This document shows, one piece after another, positions 16,604-26,647 of a DNA stretch of 64,000 bases. The DNA is taken from NCBI RefSeq assembly GCF_004745635.1, contig NZ_SRLB01000010.1, positions 186,001 through 250,000 of the forward strand. The letters run 5' to 3'. Position numbers and translations under genes: made by a program. The notes under the pieces are model-generated. The model saw only the letters and a list, made by a program, of their open reading frames with translations, did no database searches and was not told the DNA's origin. The first letter of the stretch is position 1, and each line of letters begins with the position of its first letter. The stretch comes from Methylobacterium nonmethylotrophicum (GTDB lineage Bacteria > Pseudomonadota > Alphaproteobacteria > Rhizobiales > Beijerinckiaceae).

Positions 16604-17497
16604 TCAGCGCAGCGCCCGCGGCATGCGGAACGGCAGCATCAGGCGCACCAGCGGGTTCCTGAAGCGGTCGAGGTCGAGGGCCTCGTGGACGGGCTGCACC
16701 GCCTCGCCGCAGATCCGCGCCGAGAGCAGCGAGCGGGAGTAGAACGGCGCGTCCTCGAACCGGCACAGCACCGCGGCGGTGCCGTCGTCGCTGCGGGTGG
16801 CGCGGGGCAGGCGCCAGAGCGTCGGCGGCAGGGCGGCGGGAACCGGCGGCGCGATCGGCTGCGGGGTCCCGTCCGGATCGAAGCGCAGGCTCAAGTCCTG
16901 GCGGCTGCCGTCCCGGCGCTCGACGTCGTAGAGGATCGCCGCGCCGTGCCGGAGCGTCGAGCGCGACCAGGTCCAGCTCCGGAACGAGTCCTCGAGGGCG
17001 ACGTCGCCCTCGTTGGTGTCGAAATAGGCGTGGCCGTTCCAGCGCAGGGACGGGCGCTCGAACGCCACCTCGATGCGCGAGGCGGGGCTGAGCGGCCACC
17101 AGCGGTGCCGGCCCTCCGCGTCGAGGGTGAAGGGACCCGGCGTGATCCCGGCCGGCCGCACCCGGATCGTGCCCGTGAGCCGCGAGGGCAGGGGACTCGT
17201 CACCTCGTCGACCCGGATCGTCAGCACGCTGCCGTCCCAGTCGAGGGAACTCGGGCCGATGCTCAGCGAGGTGGCGTCCCGCCGGACGCTGCCGCGGCGG
17301 CGCTCGGTCATCGCCCAGGCCTTCGGCCGGCCGTACAGGACGACGTTGACGGCGGAATGGTCGAGCGGGTCGGCCCGTCCGCTCCAGGCGTAGTAGGGCG
17401 AGAACACGCTGCCCAGGAACGCGATGATCGTGATCCCGTGCCGGCCGTCGTCGCTGACGCCGTCGACGTACCACCAGGCATAGCCGCCGGGCGCCAC
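16604..17497 (-). CDS. crtC: Hydroxyneurosporene synthase / carotenoid 1,2-hydratase CrtC
   Basis: CrtC adds water to the 1,2 double bond of acyclic carotenoids on the way to hydroxyspirilloxanthin-type pigments. The 297-residue protein opens VAPGGYAWWYVDGVSDDGRH, the family's N-terminal signature, followed by ITIIAFLGSVFSPYY, and has the beta-rich body and SRSLLSARICGE region of CrtC. The start is GTG 17497, two bases after the crtD stop, so the genes are coupled. It ends the minus-strand crtDC unit controlled by the PpsR operators at 19.0 kb. With crtA absent, its product should feed the spirilloxanthin branch. Confidence 0.92.
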   Translation of the reverse strand: MAPGGYAWWYVDGVSDDGRHGITIIAFLGSVFSPYYAWSGRADPLDHSAVNVVLYGRPKAWAMTERRRGSVRRDATSLSIGPSSLDWDGSVLTIRVDEVTSPLPSRLTGTIRVRPAGITPGPFTLDAEGRHRWWPLSPASRIEVAFERPSLRWNGHAYFDTNEGDVALEDSFRSWTWSRSTLRHGAAILYDVERRDGSRQDLSLRFDPDGTPQPIAPPVPAALPPTLWRLPRATRSDDGTAAVLCRFEDAPFYSRSLLSARICGEAVQPVHEALDLDRFRNPLVRLMLPFRMPRALR

Positions 17498-17499
17498 GC

Positions 17500-18981
17500 T
17501 CAGGTCGAACCGAGGTCCCGCAGGATGCTCGCCGCCGCGAGCCGGCCCGACTGCGCCGCCATCGGCACGCCCGGCCCCGGATGCACGCTCCCCCCCGCGA
17601 GGTAGAGGCCCGGCAGCCGCGTGCGGGCCCCCGGCCGGCGGAACGACGCCATCCAGCCGTGCGAGGCCCGGCCGTACAGCGCTCCCCCCGTCGCCGGGAA
17701 GAGCGCGTCGAACTCCGCCGGCGCCGTGGTCGTCCGCGCCGCTTCCGAGATCGTCAGGCCGCAGGCGGAGAGCCGCCGGCTCATCGTGTCGTGGCATCGG
17801 GCGATCTCCTCCGGGGGCAGCGCGGCGCCGCGCGCCGGCGCGTTGACGAGGCAGAGCAGGGCTTCGGGGGACTCGGACGGTTCGCCGTCGTCGCCGCGGT
17901 CTTGGGCGCAGACGTAGACGGTGGGGTCCCGCGGCAGGCGGCCGTGGCGGGTGATGTCGGCGAACTCGGCCGCGTAGTCGCCTGAGAAGAACACGTTGTG
18001 GCGCACGAGGGGAAAGCCCGCCGGCCGGCCCGCCACCGCGAAGGTCACGGCCGAGAGCGAGCGCTCGCCCGCCGGCACGGGTTCGACCGCCCGGGCGGCC
18101 CCGGATCCGAGGAGCCCGTCGGCCAGCGCCGCCGCGTCCGTATTCGCCACCACCCGGGTCGCGGGCAGCCGCTCGCCGTCGGCGAGGGTCACGCCGGTCA
18201 CGCGCCCGCCCTCGACCACGATCTCCCTGGCGCCCGCGCCGTAGCGCAGGTCCGCCCCGCGCTCGGCCGCGAGGTCCGCCACCGCGGCGGCGAGCCGCGA
18301 CAGCCCGCCCCCCACGGTCCAGACGCCCTCCAGCTCGACATGGGCGACGAGCATCAGGGTGGCGGGGGCCGCGAAGGGCGAGGAGCCGCAATAGGTGGCG
18401 TAGCGGCCGAAGAGCTGGCGCAGGCGGGGATCGCGAAAATGCTCGCAGAGCGCCGTCCACAGGGTGGCGAAGGGCTGGATGCGCCAGAGGTCGCCCATGC
18501 CGAACGGGCCGACCCGTAGCGCGAGGTCGACGGGCGACGGGCGCTGGCCGCGGATGAACGGCCCCTCGAGGGTGCGGTAGATCTCGCCGGCCCGGGCGCG
18601 GAAGCGGCGGAAGCCCTCCGCCTCCCGGGGTCCGGCAAAGTCCGCGATCGCCGCCTCGGAGCGGGCGGGGTCGGCGAAGAGGTCGAGGCGCTCGGCCCCG
18701 CCCCAGGCATGACGGGCCAGGATCTCGGCGGGGGTCAGGGCCACGCGGGCGCCGAGATCGGCGCCGCATTCCGAAAAGATCTCCTCGAAGACCCAGCGCA
18801 TGGTGAAGACCGTCGGGCCGGCCTCGACCGCGCGCGGGCCGGCCGCGACCCGGCGCATCTTGCCGCCGGGATGGGCCCCCTTCTCGACGAGCGTCACCGG
18901 CAGTCCGGAGGCGGCGAGCTTCAGCGCGGCGACGAGCCCGCCGATCCCCGCCCCGATCACCACCACGCGTTCGTCCGGCAC
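17500..18981 (-). CDS. crtD: Methoxyneurosporene (1-hydroxycarotenoid 3,4-) dehydrogenase CrtD
   Basis: CrtD inserts the 3,4 double bond into 1-hydroxylated acyclic carotenoids. The 493-residue flavoprotein has an N-terminal dinucleotide fold VIGAGIGGLVAALKLAASGL, then the PGGKMRR element, and a C-terminal FAD motif GLYLAGGSVHPGPGVPMA. It is a paralogue of CrtI at 59.5 kb; order next to crtC and divergence from crtE identify it as crtD. The start is GTG 18981 with GGGAG about 9 bp upstream; earlier codons would run through the PpsR operators. Transcription should be repressed by PpsR at the divergent crtD/crtE promoter. Confidence 0.92.
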   Translation of the reverse strand: MPDERVVVIGAGIGGLVAALKLAASGLPVTLVEKGAHPGGKMRRVAAGPRAVEAGPTVFTMRWVFEEIFSECGADLGARVALTPAEILARHAWGGAERLDLFADPARSEAAIADFAGPREAEGFRRFRARAGEIYRTLEGPFIRGQRPSPVDLALRVGPFGMGDLWRIQPFATLWTALCEHFRDPRLRQLFGRYATYCGSSPFAAPATLMLVAHVELEGVWTVGGGLSRLAAAVADLAAERGADLRYGAGAREIVVEGGRVTGVTLADGERLPATRVVANTDAAALADGLLGSGAARAVEPVPAGERSLSAVTFAVAGRPAGFPLVRHNVFFSGDYAAEFADITRHGRLPRDPTVYVCAQDRGDDGEPSESPEALLCLVNAPARGAALPPEEIARCHDTMSRRLSACGLTISEAARTTTAPAEFDALFPATGGALYGRASHGWMASFRRPGARTRLPGLYLAGGSVHPGPGVPMAAQSGRLAAASILRDLGST

Positions 18982-19005
18982 GCCGTTGATCTCCCGCCGC
19001 AACAG

Positions 19006-19023
19006 TGTCAATCTAAATTGACA
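19006..19023. promoter_or_regulatory. PpsR/CrtJ operator 1, crtD-crtE divergent promoter
   Basis: This is an exact TGT-N12-ACA palindrome whose core TGTCAATCTAAATTGACA is also symmetric (CAAT/ATTG). It lies 25 bp upstream of the crtD start and is the first of two sites 8 bp apart. PpsR/CrtJ is the redox-responsive repressor encoded in this window. Confidence 0.9.
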
Positions 19024-19031
19024 TCTTCGGA

Positions 19032-19049
19032 TGTTCAAACGAAATGACA
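19032..19049. promoter_or_regulatory. PpsR/CrtJ operator 2, crtD-crtE divergent promoter
   Basis: A second exact TGT-N12-ACA begins 8 bp after operator 1, the spacing known for cooperative CrtJ/PpsR binding in Rhodobacter. It covers an ATG at 19044, which argues that crtE really starts at 19065. Confidence 0.85.
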
Positions 19050-19064
19050 CCCAGGGAGAGGGAC

Positions 19065-19937
19065 ATGGACGACGGTCGGCGCATCGAGCAGGCCCTGGAC
19101 GTGGCCGTGTCGTTCGCGGAGGCACCCGGCGCGCCGCCGCGCCTGGCTGAGTCGATCCGCTACGCGGTCTTCCCGGGCGGGCACCGCATCCGGCCGCGGC
19201 TCTGCCTCGCGGTCGCCCGCGCCTGCGGCGACGACGACCCGGCGGCGTCGGACGCGGCCGCGGCGGCGATCGAGCTCCTGCACTGCGCCTCGCTGGTCCA
19301 CGACGACCTGCCCTGCTTCGACGACGCGGCCCTGCGGCGCCAGAAGCCCACCGTCCACGTGGCCTTCGGCGAGCCGGTGGCGCTGCTCACCGGCGACGCG
19401 CTGATCGTCCTCGCCTTCGAGACGCTGGCCCGCGGCGCCGCGCGCTCGCCGTCGCGGCTCGCCGCGCTCGTCGGGCTGGTGGCGCGGGCGGTGGGCTCGC
19501 CCGCCGGCATCGTGGCGGGCCAGGCCTGGGAATCGGAGCCGAGCGTCGGGCTCTCGGTCTACCAGCAGGCCAAGACCGGCGCGCTCTTCGCCGCCGCCAC
19601 CGTCACGGGCGCCGCCGCCGCCGGGGTCGAGCCGATGGCCTGGCGCCTGCTCGGCGAGTATCTGGGCGAGGCCTACCAGGTCGCCGACGACCTGCGCGAC
19701 GTCGCCTGCCGCCAGGAAGAGATCGGCAAGCCGGTCGGGCGCGACGTGACCCTCGGGCGCCCCAACGCCGCGGCGCTCCTCGGCATGGACGGGGCGCTTC
19801 GCCGCCTCTCGGACCTCGCCAACGAGGCGATGGCGGTGATTCCCGACTGCCCGGGCGTCGAGGCCCTGCGGGCCGAGATCCTGGCCCAGACGCGCCTGTT
19901 CCTGCCGGCGCGGCTGGCCCAGAGCCTGGCGGCGTAG
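19065..19937 (+). CDS. crtE: Geranylgeranyl diphosphate synthase CrtE
   Basis: CrtE condenses isopentenyl diphosphate with allylic diphosphates to give GGPP for carotenoids and the bacteriochlorophyll tail. The 290-residue polyprenyl synthase shows the first Asp-rich motif DDLPCFDD, the second region with YQVADDLRD, and the early basic GGHRIRPRL. ATG 19065 is chosen because AGGGAGAGG is just upstream and the earlier ATG lies inside a PpsR operator. It is divergent from crtD and leads the crtEF-bchCXYZ-puf direction. A palindromic repeat element separates it from crtF. Confidence 0.95.
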   Translation: MDDGRRIEQALDVAVSFAEAPGAPPRLAESIRYAVFPGGHRIRPRLCLAVARACGDDDPAASDAAAAAIELLHCASLVHDDLPCFDDAALRRQKPTVHVAFGEPVALLTGDALIVLAFETLARGAARSPSRLAALVGLVARAVGSPAGIVAGQAWESEPSVGLSVYQQAKTGALFAAATVTGAAAAGVEPMAWRLLGEYLGEAYQVADDLRDVACRQEEIGKPVGRDVTLGRPNAAALLGMDGALRRLSDLANEAMAVIPDCPGVEALRAEILAQTRLFLPARLAQSLAA

Positions 19938-20009
19938 GGGCGAGGCGAGCGGGTGCGCGCTTCCAAGCCACCCTCTTCCGAAGGCCGTTCCGGGAATGGA
20001 ATAGGCCAA

Positions 20010-20215
20010 CATCTCCCCTCTCCCGTGTGGGAGAGGGGTATGGGGATCGAAGATCCCGCACGGGCCTGCGGCCCGCGTGAGGGTGGCGCGCTTCCGTGTA
20101 AAGCTCAGTGCGTCGTGCTGGCAGCTTTACGGTCAACGCTTCAAGCTGAACCGTCTCCACCCTCGCACGATCTGCGATCGCCCCTACCCCCCTCCCACAC
20201 GGGAGAGGGGATCCC
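20010..20215. repeat. Palindromic intergenic element A (crtE-crtF gap)
   Basis: The 335-bp gap between crtE and crtF contains two hairpins with near-complementary arms: CCCCTCTCCC/GGGAGAGGGG near 20016-20039, and CCCTCCCACACGGGAGAGGGG near 20190-20211 at the other end. The two ends are inverted relative to each other, making an element of about 200 bp. Related elements occur at 30.97 and 55.46 kb. It may affect crtE/crtF transcript levels. Confidence 0.65.
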
Positions 20216-20272
20216 GCGCCAAATCTTGTTCGCAACGTTCACCGAACAGTTAGGCGCAAAGTGGTGACGCCG

Positions 20273-21436
20273 ATGAAGCCCGCCCCTCGCGCCTTCCCGA
20301 TGACCTCCGTCGCGCCGCCGGAAAATCCGTCGTGGCGCGACCGGCTCCTCGCCTGGCGCCACCGCCTGATCGCGAGCCCCCACTTCCAGCGCTTCGCGGC
20401 CGCCTTCCCGCCGACCCGGGGGATCGCGCGGCGCAACGCGCGCGCCCTGTTCGATCTCTGCGCCGGCTTCGTCTACGCCCAGGTGCTCGCCGCCGCCCTG
20501 CGCCTCGACCTGTTCCGGATCCTCGCCGACGGGCCGATGACGCCCGACGCCCTCGCCCGGCGCCTCGACCTGCCGCCCGACCGGGCCCTGTGCCTGCTCC
20601 GCGCCGCCGCCTCCCTCGGGCTCCTGACGGCGTTGCGCGACGGGCGCTTCGCCCTCGGCGATCTCGGTGCGGCGCTCCTCGGCAACCCGTCCGTCGCCGC
20701 GATGGTGGCCCACCACGCGATGCTCTACGACGACCTGCGCGATCCCGTGGCCCTGCTGCGGGGAACGGCCGCACCGACCCGGCTCTCCGGCTACTGGGCC
20801 TATGCGGGCGCGCCGGACCCCGCCGGCGCCGACGAGGCGGCGGTGGCGCCCTACGGCGCGCTGATGGGCGCCTCGCAGGCCCTCGTCGCCCGCGACATCC
20901 TCGACGCCTACCCGCTCGCCCGCCACGCCCATCTCCTCGATGTCGGCGGCGGGGAGGGCGCCTTCGCGGTCGAGGCGGCGCGCAGCGCGCCTGAGCTGCG
21001 GGTCACGCTCGTCGACCTGCCGGCGGTCGCTGCCCGCGCCGGCCGCCGCTTCGCCGAGGAGGGATTGGCAGGGCGCGCCACCGCCCGGGGCGGCAGCTTC
21101 CACGACGGGCTGCCGACCGGAGCCGACGTGGTGTCCCTGGTGCGGGTCGTGCACGACCACGACGACGCGCCCGCCCTCGCCCTGATGCGCAGCGCCCGGG
21201 CGGCGCTGCCGCCCGGCGGCACGCTGCTCGTCGCCGAGCCGATGGCCGGCACGCCGGGCGCCGAGCCGGTGGGCGACGCCTATTTCGGCTTCTACCTCCT
21301 CGCCATGGGCAGCGGACGCCCCCGCAAAGCCGCCGAGCTCACCGGCATGCTCCGCCAGGCGGGCTTCACGCAGGTGCGCGAGCACCGGACGCGGCGCCCG
21401 CTGCTGGTGCGCCTGCTCGCCGCCCGGGCGCCCTGA
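20273..21436 (+). CDS. crtF: Demethylspheroidene / hydroxycarotenoid O-methyltransferase CrtF
   Basis: CrtF methylates the C-1 hydroxyl of hydroxycarotenoids using S-adenosylmethionine. The 387-residue protein has an N-terminal dimerisation region (ARALFDLCAGFVYAQVLAAA) and a methyltransferase domain with motif I LLDVGGGEGAFAVEAARS, then DLPAVAARA and VSLVRVVHDHDD, typical of this plant-type O-methyltransferase family. ATG 20273 is taken as start; GTG 20261 is an alternative and neither has a strong ribosome site. It lies in the conserved crtEF-bchCXYZ-puf order, with the bchC operators directly downstream. Confidence 0.92.
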   Translation: MKPAPRAFPMTSVAPPENPSWRDRLLAWRHRLIASPHFQRFAAAFPPTRGIARRNARALFDLCAGFVYAQVLAAALRLDLFRILADGPMTPDALARRLDLPPDRALCLLRAAASLGLLTALRDGRFALGDLGAALLGNPSVAAMVAHHAMLYDDLRDPVALLRGTAAPTRLSGYWAYAGAPDPAGADEAAVAPYGALMGASQALVARDILDAYPLARHAHLLDVGGGEGAFAVEAARSAPELRVTLVDLPAVAARAGRRFAEEGLAGRATARGGSFHDGLPTGADVVSLVRVVHDHDDAPALALMRSARAALPPGGTLLVAEPMAGTPGAEPVGDAYFGFYLLAMGSGRPRKAAELTGMLRQAGFTQVREHRTRRPLLVRLLAARAP

Positions 21437-21495
21437 CGGCGCCTGGGGCGGACGGGCCGGCGCCGACCGCGACCGTCCACTTCCTGTCTCAAAAG

Positions 21496-21539
21496 TGTAA
21501 AGTAAACTTGACGCAGCATGGCGTCCAACTAAGATGACA
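21496..21539. promoter_or_regulatory. Degenerate tandem PpsR operator pair before bchC
   Basis: Site 1 (21496-21513) reads TGT-N12-ACG and site 2 (21522-21539) reads CGT-N12-ACA, so each keeps one perfect half-site. The gap between them is exactly 8 bp, the arrangement of the two CrtJ sites at Rhodobacter capsulatus bchC. The matched spacing makes chance unlikely despite the mismatches. Binding should be weaker than at the perfect sites. Confidence 0.7.
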
Positions 21540-21601
21540 TCTGCCGCTTCAAGCGGCACTCGATCCGCTTGCTCGATCCACTTGGCGGGGGGCCAGACCG
21601 C

Positions 21602-22534
21602 ATGCACGCGCAGGCCGTGATCCTCGACCGTCCCGAACGGCTCGGCCTCGCCCGGCTCGCTCTCGACGCACCCGGCCCCGCCGACGCGACCGTCGAGGTC
21701 GCCTGGAGCGGGATCAGCACCGGCACCGAGCGGCTGCTCTGGTCGGGCCGCATGCCGGACTTCCCCGGCATGGGCTACCCGCTGGTCCCGGGCTACGAAT
21801 CCGTCGGCCGCGTCGTCGAGGCCGGGCCCGACTCCGGCCGCCGCGTCGGCGAGACGGTGTTCGTGCCGGGCGCGCGCTGCTTCGGCCCGGTCCGCGGGCT
21901 GTTCGGCGGCGCGGCCTCGCACCTCGTCGCCGCGGGCGCCCGGCTGCGGCCGATCCCCGAATCCCTGGGCGAGCGCGGCATCCTGCTGGCGCTCGCCGCT
22001 ACCGCCCACCATGCCCTCGCGGGCGAGGCCGGCGGGCGCATGCTGATCGTCGGGCACGGCGTGCTCGGCCGGCTGCTGGCGCGGCTGGCGCTCCTGTCCG
22101 GCCACGAGCCGGTGGTGTGGGAGCGCGACCCCGCCCGGCGCGCCGGCGCCGCCGGCTACGCGGTCGTCGATCCCGGCCAGGACGAGACGGCCTACACCCG
22201 CATCATCGACGCGAGCGGCGATGCCGGCCTCCTCGATACCCTGATCGCCCGGCTCAGGCCCGGCGGCGAGGTGGTGCTGGCGGGCTTCTACGAGGCGCCG
22301 CTCTCCTTCGCCTTCCCGCCGGCCTTCCTGCGCGAGGCGCGCATCCGCGTCTCGGCCCAGTGGCAGCCCGGCGACCTCGACGCGGTGGCGACGCTCGCCG
22401 GCCGCGGCGCCCTGTCCCTCGACGGCCTCGTCACCCACCGACGGCCGGCCGCGGAGGCTGAGCACGCCTACCGCACCGCCTTCGGCGATCCCGACTGCCT
22501 CAAGATGATCCTCGATTGGAGCGCCCGCTCATGA
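21602..22534 (+). CDS. bchC: Bacteriochlorophyllide a (3-hydroxyethyl) dehydrogenase BchC
   Basis: BchC oxidises the C3 1-hydroxyethyl group to the acetyl group of bacteriochlorophyllide a. The 310-residue protein is an alcohol dehydrogenase-like enzyme with [14 protein letters not shown], the glycine-rich [17 protein letters not shown] and a Rossmann motif [19 protein letters not shown] 21602 begins the family N-terminus [14 protein letters not shown]. It is the first gene behind the degenerate operator pair, and its stop overlaps the bchX start (ATGA). It acts after BchXYZ, encoded directly downstream. Confidence 0.95.
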   Translation: MHAQAVILDRPERLGLARLALDAPGPADATVEVAWSGISTGTERLLWSGRMPDFPGMGYPLVPGYESVGRVVEAGPDSGRRVGETVFVPGARCFGPVRGLFGGAASHLVAAGARLRPIPESLGERGILLALAATAHHALAGEAGGRMLIVGHGVLGRLLARLALLSGHEPVVWERDPARRAGAAGYAVVDPGQDETAYTRIIDASGDAGLLDTLIARLRPGGEVVLAGFYEAPLSFAFPPAFLREARIRVSAQWQPGDLDAVATLAGRGALSLDGLVTHRRPAAEAEHAYRTAFGDPDCLKMILDWSARS

Positions 22535-23535
22535 ACGCAGCCCTCAACGGCGCCGCTCTCCAGGCCACCGCCACGCTCCTGCGCGCGGAAGCCGCGATCC
22601 CGCCGGACCCCGTGCCGACCACCGCGACGCGGGAGACGCAGGTCATCGCCATCTACGGCAAGGGCGGCATCGGCAAGAGCTTCACGCTCGCCAACCTGTC
22701 CTACATGCTGGCGCAGCAGGGCAAGCGGGTGCTGCTGATCGGCTGCGACCCGAAGAGCGACACGACCTCGCTGCTGTTCGGCGGCCGGGCCTGCCCGACG
22801 ATCATCGAGACCTCGACGAAGCGCAAGCTCGCCGGCGAGGCGGTGGCGATCGGCGACGTCTGCTTCAAGCGCGACGGCGTGTTCGCGATGGAGCTCGGCG
22901 GGCCGGAGGTCGGCCGCGGCTGCGGCGGGCGCGGCATCATCCACGGCTTCGAGCTCCTGGAGAAGCTCGGCTTCCACGAATGGGGCTTCGACTACGTCCT
23001 GCTCGACTTCCTGGGCGACGTGGTCTGCGGCGGCTTCGGCCTGCCGATCGCCCGCGACATGTGCCAGAAGGTCATCGTCGTCGGCTCGAACGACCTGCAG
23101 TCGCTCTACGTCGCCAACAACGTCTGCTCGGCGGTGGAGTATTTCCGCAAGCTCGGCGGCAATGTCGGGGTCGGCGGCCTCGTCATCAACAAGGACGACG
23201 GCACCGGCGAGGCGCAGGCCTTCGCGGAGGCGGCCGGCATCCCGATCCTCGCCTCGATCCCGGCCGACGACGACATCCGCAAGAAGAGCGCGAATTACGA
23301 GATCATCGGCCGGCCGGACGGGCGCTGGGGCCCGCTCTTCGCGGACCTCGCCGAGAACGTCGCCACCGCCCTGCCGCACCGGCCGAGCCCGCTCAGCCAG
23401 GACGCGCTGCTCGGCCTGTTCAAGGGCGAGGCGGTCGGGCGGGGCGTGGTGCTGGACCCGGCGAGCGACGCTGACATGCGCGGCCGCCCGGTCGTGCAGA
23501 AGCCCTCCCTCGAAGTCATCTACGAGGCGGTCTGA
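22531..23535 (+). CDS. bchX: Chlorophyllide a reductase iron protein BchX
   Basis: BchX is the ATP-dependent electron donor to BchYZ, which reduces the C7-C8 bond of chlorophyllide a. The 334-residue NifH-like protein has the P-loop GKGGIGKS (residues 43-50), switch II-like [12 protein letters not shown], and the two cluster-ligand cysteines in VGRGCGGRG and DVVCGG that bridge a [4Fe-4S] cluster in the dimer. The N-terminal extension of about 35 residues is typical of BchX as opposed to BchL. It overlaps bchC by ATGA and is 2 bp from bchY. Confidence 0.97.
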   Translation: MNAALNGAALQATATLLRAEAAIPPDPVPTTATRETQVIAIYGKGGIGKSFTLANLSYMLAQQGKRVLLIGCDPKSDTTSLLFGGRACPTIIETSTKRKLAGEAVAIGDVCFKRDGVFAMELGGPEVGRGCGGRGIIHGFELLEKLGFHEWGFDYVLLDFLGDVVCGGFGLPIARDMCQKVIVVGSNDLQSLYVANNVCSAVEYFRKLGGNVGVGGLVINKDDGTGEAQAFAEAAGIPILASIPADDDIRKKSANYEIIGRPDGRWGPLFADLAENVATALPHRPSPLSQDALLGLFKGEAVGRGVVLDPASDADMRGRPVVQKPSLEVIYEAV

Positions 23536-23537
23536 CC

Positions 23538-25085
23538 ATGGGCGCCTCCCTCGACCTCGCGGCCCTGCGCGCACGAACGCCCGTCGACACGCCGGTGAAC
23601 CTGGCGGCGACGCGCCAGGACGGGATCGGCTGCCATTCCGGCAAGGAGACGATGGCCCGAGCGGCCGAGGCCGCCGGGATGGGCGAGACCCTCGACGCCC
23701 TGAAGCGCGACTATCCTGTCGGCCCGCACGACCAGCCGCAGAGCATGTGCCCGGCCTTCGGCTCGCTGCGGGTGGGCCTGCGCATGCGGCGCACCGCCAC
23801 GATCCTGTCGGGCTCGGCCTGCTGCGTCTACGGCCTGACCTTCACCTCGCACTTCTACGGCGCGCGCCGGACCGTCGGCTACGTGCCGTTCAATTCCGAG
23901 ACTCTGGTCACCGGCAAGCTGTTCGAGGACATCCGCGACGCGGTCCACGCCACCGCCGACCCGGCGCTCCACGACGCCGTCGTCGTCATCAACCTCTGCG
24001 TTCCCACCGCCTCGGGCGTACCGCTGCGGCTCCTGCCGCGCGAGATCGACGGGGTGCGGATCATCGGGATCGACGTTCCGGGCTTCGGCGTGCCGACCCA
24101 CGCCGAGGCGAAGGACGTGCTCGCGGGCGCGATGCTCAAGGTCGCGCGCAACGAGGCGGAGCAGGGCCCCGTCGCGGCGCCAAGGCAAGGCACACCGAGC
24201 CAGGGCCGCGACGGGCGCCCGACCGTCGCGCTCCTCGGCGAGATGTTCCCGGCCGATCCGGTGCAGATCGGCGCGCTCCTCGAGCCGCTGGGGCTCGGCG
24301 CCGGCCCGGTCGTGCCGACGCGGGAGTGGCGCGAGCTCTACGCCGCCCTGGACAGCGCAGTGGTGGCGGCGATCCATCCGTTCTACACCGCGTCCTTGCG
24401 CGAGTTCGAGGCGGCGGGCCGCCCGGCGGTCGCCTCGGCCCCGGTCGGGTACGACGGCACCGCCGCCTGGCTCGACGCGGTGGCCGAGGCCTGCGGCGTG
24501 GCGCCGGCCGCGGCGGCCGCGGCCAAGAACCGGTTCCTCCCGGCGATCCGGGCTGCGCTCAGTGCCACCCCGATCCGTGGCCGGATCACGCTCACCGGCT
24601 ACGAGGGATCGGAGCTGCTGGTGGCCCGCCTCCTCGTCGAGAGCGGCGCCGAGGTGCCCTATGTCGGCACCGCCTGCCCGCGCACGGCGATGTCGGAGAC
24701 CGACCGCGACTGGCTCGAGGCGCATGGCTGCCGGGTGCAGTTCCGCGCCTCCCTCGAGCAGGACCTCGCGGCGGTGGAGGAATTCGGGCCGGACCTCGCC
24801 GTCGGCACGACCCCGGTGGTGCAGAAGGCCAAGGAGCGGGCGATCCCCGCCCTCTACTTCACCAACCTGATCTCGGCCCGCCCGCTGATGGGCGTCGCCG
24901 GCGCCGGCTCGCTCGCCCAGGTGGTCAACGGCGCGATGGCGCAGGCCGAGCGCTTCGACGCGATGCGCTCGTTCTTCGCCGGCGTCGGCACCGGTCACGC
25001 CGCCGGGATCTGGGAGGACGTGCCGAAGAAGCGCGCGGCGGTGAAGCGGCCTGCGCCCGAGAAGCCGATCGGGGAGATGGCCTGA
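23538..25085 (+). CDS. bchY: Chlorophyllide a reductase subunit BchY
   Basis: BchY is the NifD-like half of the catalytic chlorophyllide a oxidoreductase. The 515-residue protein has the expected cluster-ligand cysteines in [18 protein letters not shown] and [10 protein letters not shown], and the nitrogenase-like [18 protein letters not shown] segment. The start is ATG 23538, two bases past the bchX stop. Its TGA shares one base with the bchZ ATG (TGATG), so stoichiometric synthesis is likely. The catalytic partner is the next gene. Confidence 0.97.
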   Translation: MGASLDLAALRARTPVDTPVNLAATRQDGIGCHSGKETMARAAEAAGMGETLDALKRDYPVGPHDQPQSMCPAFGSLRVGLRMRRTATILSGSACCVYGLTFTSHFYGARRTVGYVPFNSETLVTGKLFEDIRDAVHATADPALHDAVVVINLCVPTASGVPLRLLPREIDGVRIIGIDVPGFGVPTHAEAKDVLAGAMLKVARNEAEQGPVAAPRQGTPSQGRDGRPTVALLGEMFPADPVQIGALLEPLGLGAGPVVPTREWRELYAALDSAVVAAIHPFYTASLREFEAAGRPAVASAPVGYDGTAAWLDAVAEACGVAPAAAAAAKNRFLPAIRAALSATPIRGRITLTGYEGSELLVARLLVESGAEVPYVGTACPRTAMSETDRDWLEAHGCRVQFRASLEQDLAAVEEFGPDLAVGTTPVVQKAKERAIPALYFTNLISARPLMGVAGAGSLAQVVNGAMAQAERFDAMRSFFAGVGTGHAAGIWEDVPKKRAAVKRPAPEKPIGEMA

Positions 25086-26548
25086 TGCTCGTCCTCGATC
25101 ACGATCGCGCCGGCGGCTACTGGGGCGCCGTCTACGTCTTCACCGCCGTGAAGGGCCTGCAGGTCGTCATCGACGGCCCGGTCGGCTGCGAGAACCTGCC
25201 GGTGACCTCGGTGCTGCACTACACCGACGCGCTGCCCCCGCACGAATTGCCGATCGTCGTCACGGGCCTGGCCGAGGAGGAGCTCGGCCGCCACGGCACG
25301 GAAGGCGCCATGCGCCGCGCCCACGCGACGCTCGATCCGACGCAGCCCAGCGTCGTCGTCACCGGCTCGATCGCCGAGATGATCGGCGGCGGCGTCACGC
25401 CGGAGGGCACCAACCTCCAGCGCTTCCTGCCCCGCACCATCGACGAGGACCAGTGGCAGTCCGCCGACCGCGCCCTGTCCTGGCTCTGGCACGAATACGG
25501 GGCGAAGAAGGCGGCGAAGAAGGGCGTGATCCCGCCCCGGCCCGAGCGCGCGCCCGGCGTGAAGCCGCGGGTCAACCTGATCGGCCCGGCCTACGGCACC
25601 TTCAACATGCCCTCCGACCTCGCCGAGATCCGGCGCCTCGTCGAGGGCATCGGGGCCGAGGTGAACCTGGTCTTCCCGCTGGGCACCCACCTCGCCGACG
25701 TGCCGCGCCTCGTCGAGGCCGACGCCAATATCTGCCTCTACCGCGAGTTCGGCCGGCTGCTCTGCGAAGCCCTCGACCGGCCCTACCTCCAGGCGCCGAT
25801 CGGCGTGCACAGCACCACCAAGTTCCTGCGGGCGCTCGGCGAGATCCTGGGGCTCGATCCCGAGCCGTTCATCGAGCGGGAGAAGCACACGACGCTCAAG
25901 CCCCTGTGGGACCTGTGGCGCTCGGTGACGCAGGACTTCTTCGCCTCGGCGAGCTTCGGCATCGTCGCGACCGACACCTACGCCCGGGGCCTGCGAAACT
26001 TCCTCGAGGACGAGATGGGCCTGCCCTGCCGGTTCGCCGTCTCGCGCACGGCCGGCACCAAGCCCGACAACGCGGCGGTGCGCAAGGCCATCCGGGAGAC
26101 GCCGCCGCTCGTCCTGTTCGGCTCCTACAACGAGCGCCTCTACCTCGCCGAGAGCGGGGGCAGGGCGGTGTTCATCCCGGCCTCGTTCCCGGGCGCGGTG
26201 GTCCGGCGGCACACCGGCACGCCGTTCATGGGCTATTCGGGCGCGACCTACCTCGTCCAGGAGGTCTGCAACGCGCTGTTCGACGCGCTCTTCCACATCC
26301 TGCCGCTGTCGCGCGACCTCGACGCGGTCGAGGCGACGCCGGCCCGCGCCCCGCGCGAGCTGCCCTGGGACGACGAGGCCCGCCAGCGGCTCGACGCCTC
26401 GGTGGCCGACAGCCCGGTGCTGGTGCGGATCTCGTTCGCCAAGCGCCTGCGCGACGCCGCCGAGCGCGAGGCCGCCCGAGCCGGGTCCGCCTGCGTGACC
26501 GAACTCTGCGTCGAGCGCGCCCGCGCCGCGCTGGCGGCGGCGGCCTGA
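25085..26548 (+). CDS. bchZ: Chlorophyllide a reductase subunit BchZ
   Basis: BchZ completes the BchYZ heterotetramer that turns the chlorin ring into a bacteriochlorin. The 487-residue NifK-like protein begins [20 protein letters not shown] and has the conserved [17 protein letters not shown], whose Cys helps hold the [4Fe-4S] cluster, and [19 protein letters not shown]. The start overlaps the bchY stop by one base. It is followed after 99 bp by pufQ, preserving the classic bchXYZ-puf linkage, so the pigment and apoprotein genes can share transcripts. Confidence 0.97.
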   Translation: MLVLDHDRAGGYWGAVYVFTAVKGLQVVIDGPVGCENLPVTSVLHYTDALPPHELPIVVTGLAEEELGRHGTEGAMRRAHATLDPTQPSVVVTGSIAEMIGGGVTPEGTNLQRFLPRTIDEDQWQSADRALSWLWHEYGAKKAAKKGVIPPRPERAPGVKPRVNLIGPAYGTFNMPSDLAEIRRLVEGIGAEVNLVFPLGTHLADVPRLVEADANICLYREFGRLLCEALDRPYLQAPIGVHSTTKFLRALGEILGLDPEPFIEREKHTTLKPLWDLWRSVTQDFFASASFGIVATDTYARGLRNFLEDEMGLPCRFAVSRTAGTKPDNAAVRKAIRETPPLVLFGSYNERLYLAESGGRAVFIPASFPGAVVRRHTGTPFMGYSGATYLVQEVCNALFDALFHILPLSRDLDAVEATPARAPRELPWDDEARQRLDASVADSPVLVRISFAKRLRDAAEREAARAGSACVTELCVERARAALAAAA

Positions 26549-26647
26549 CAGCCACCGCCCTTTCGGCGCGGCGCACGCCGCGCCGGATCATCGAGACAGC
26601 TCGCGCGCCGCTAACCAGGTCCGCGAGGAGGGAGGAGATCAGACGCC

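Noticed and set aside
16604..18769. A 721-residue open frame on the minus strand
   Set aside because: Only its last 297 residues (from GTG 17497) are crtC; the rest is an out-of-frame shadow of crtD.
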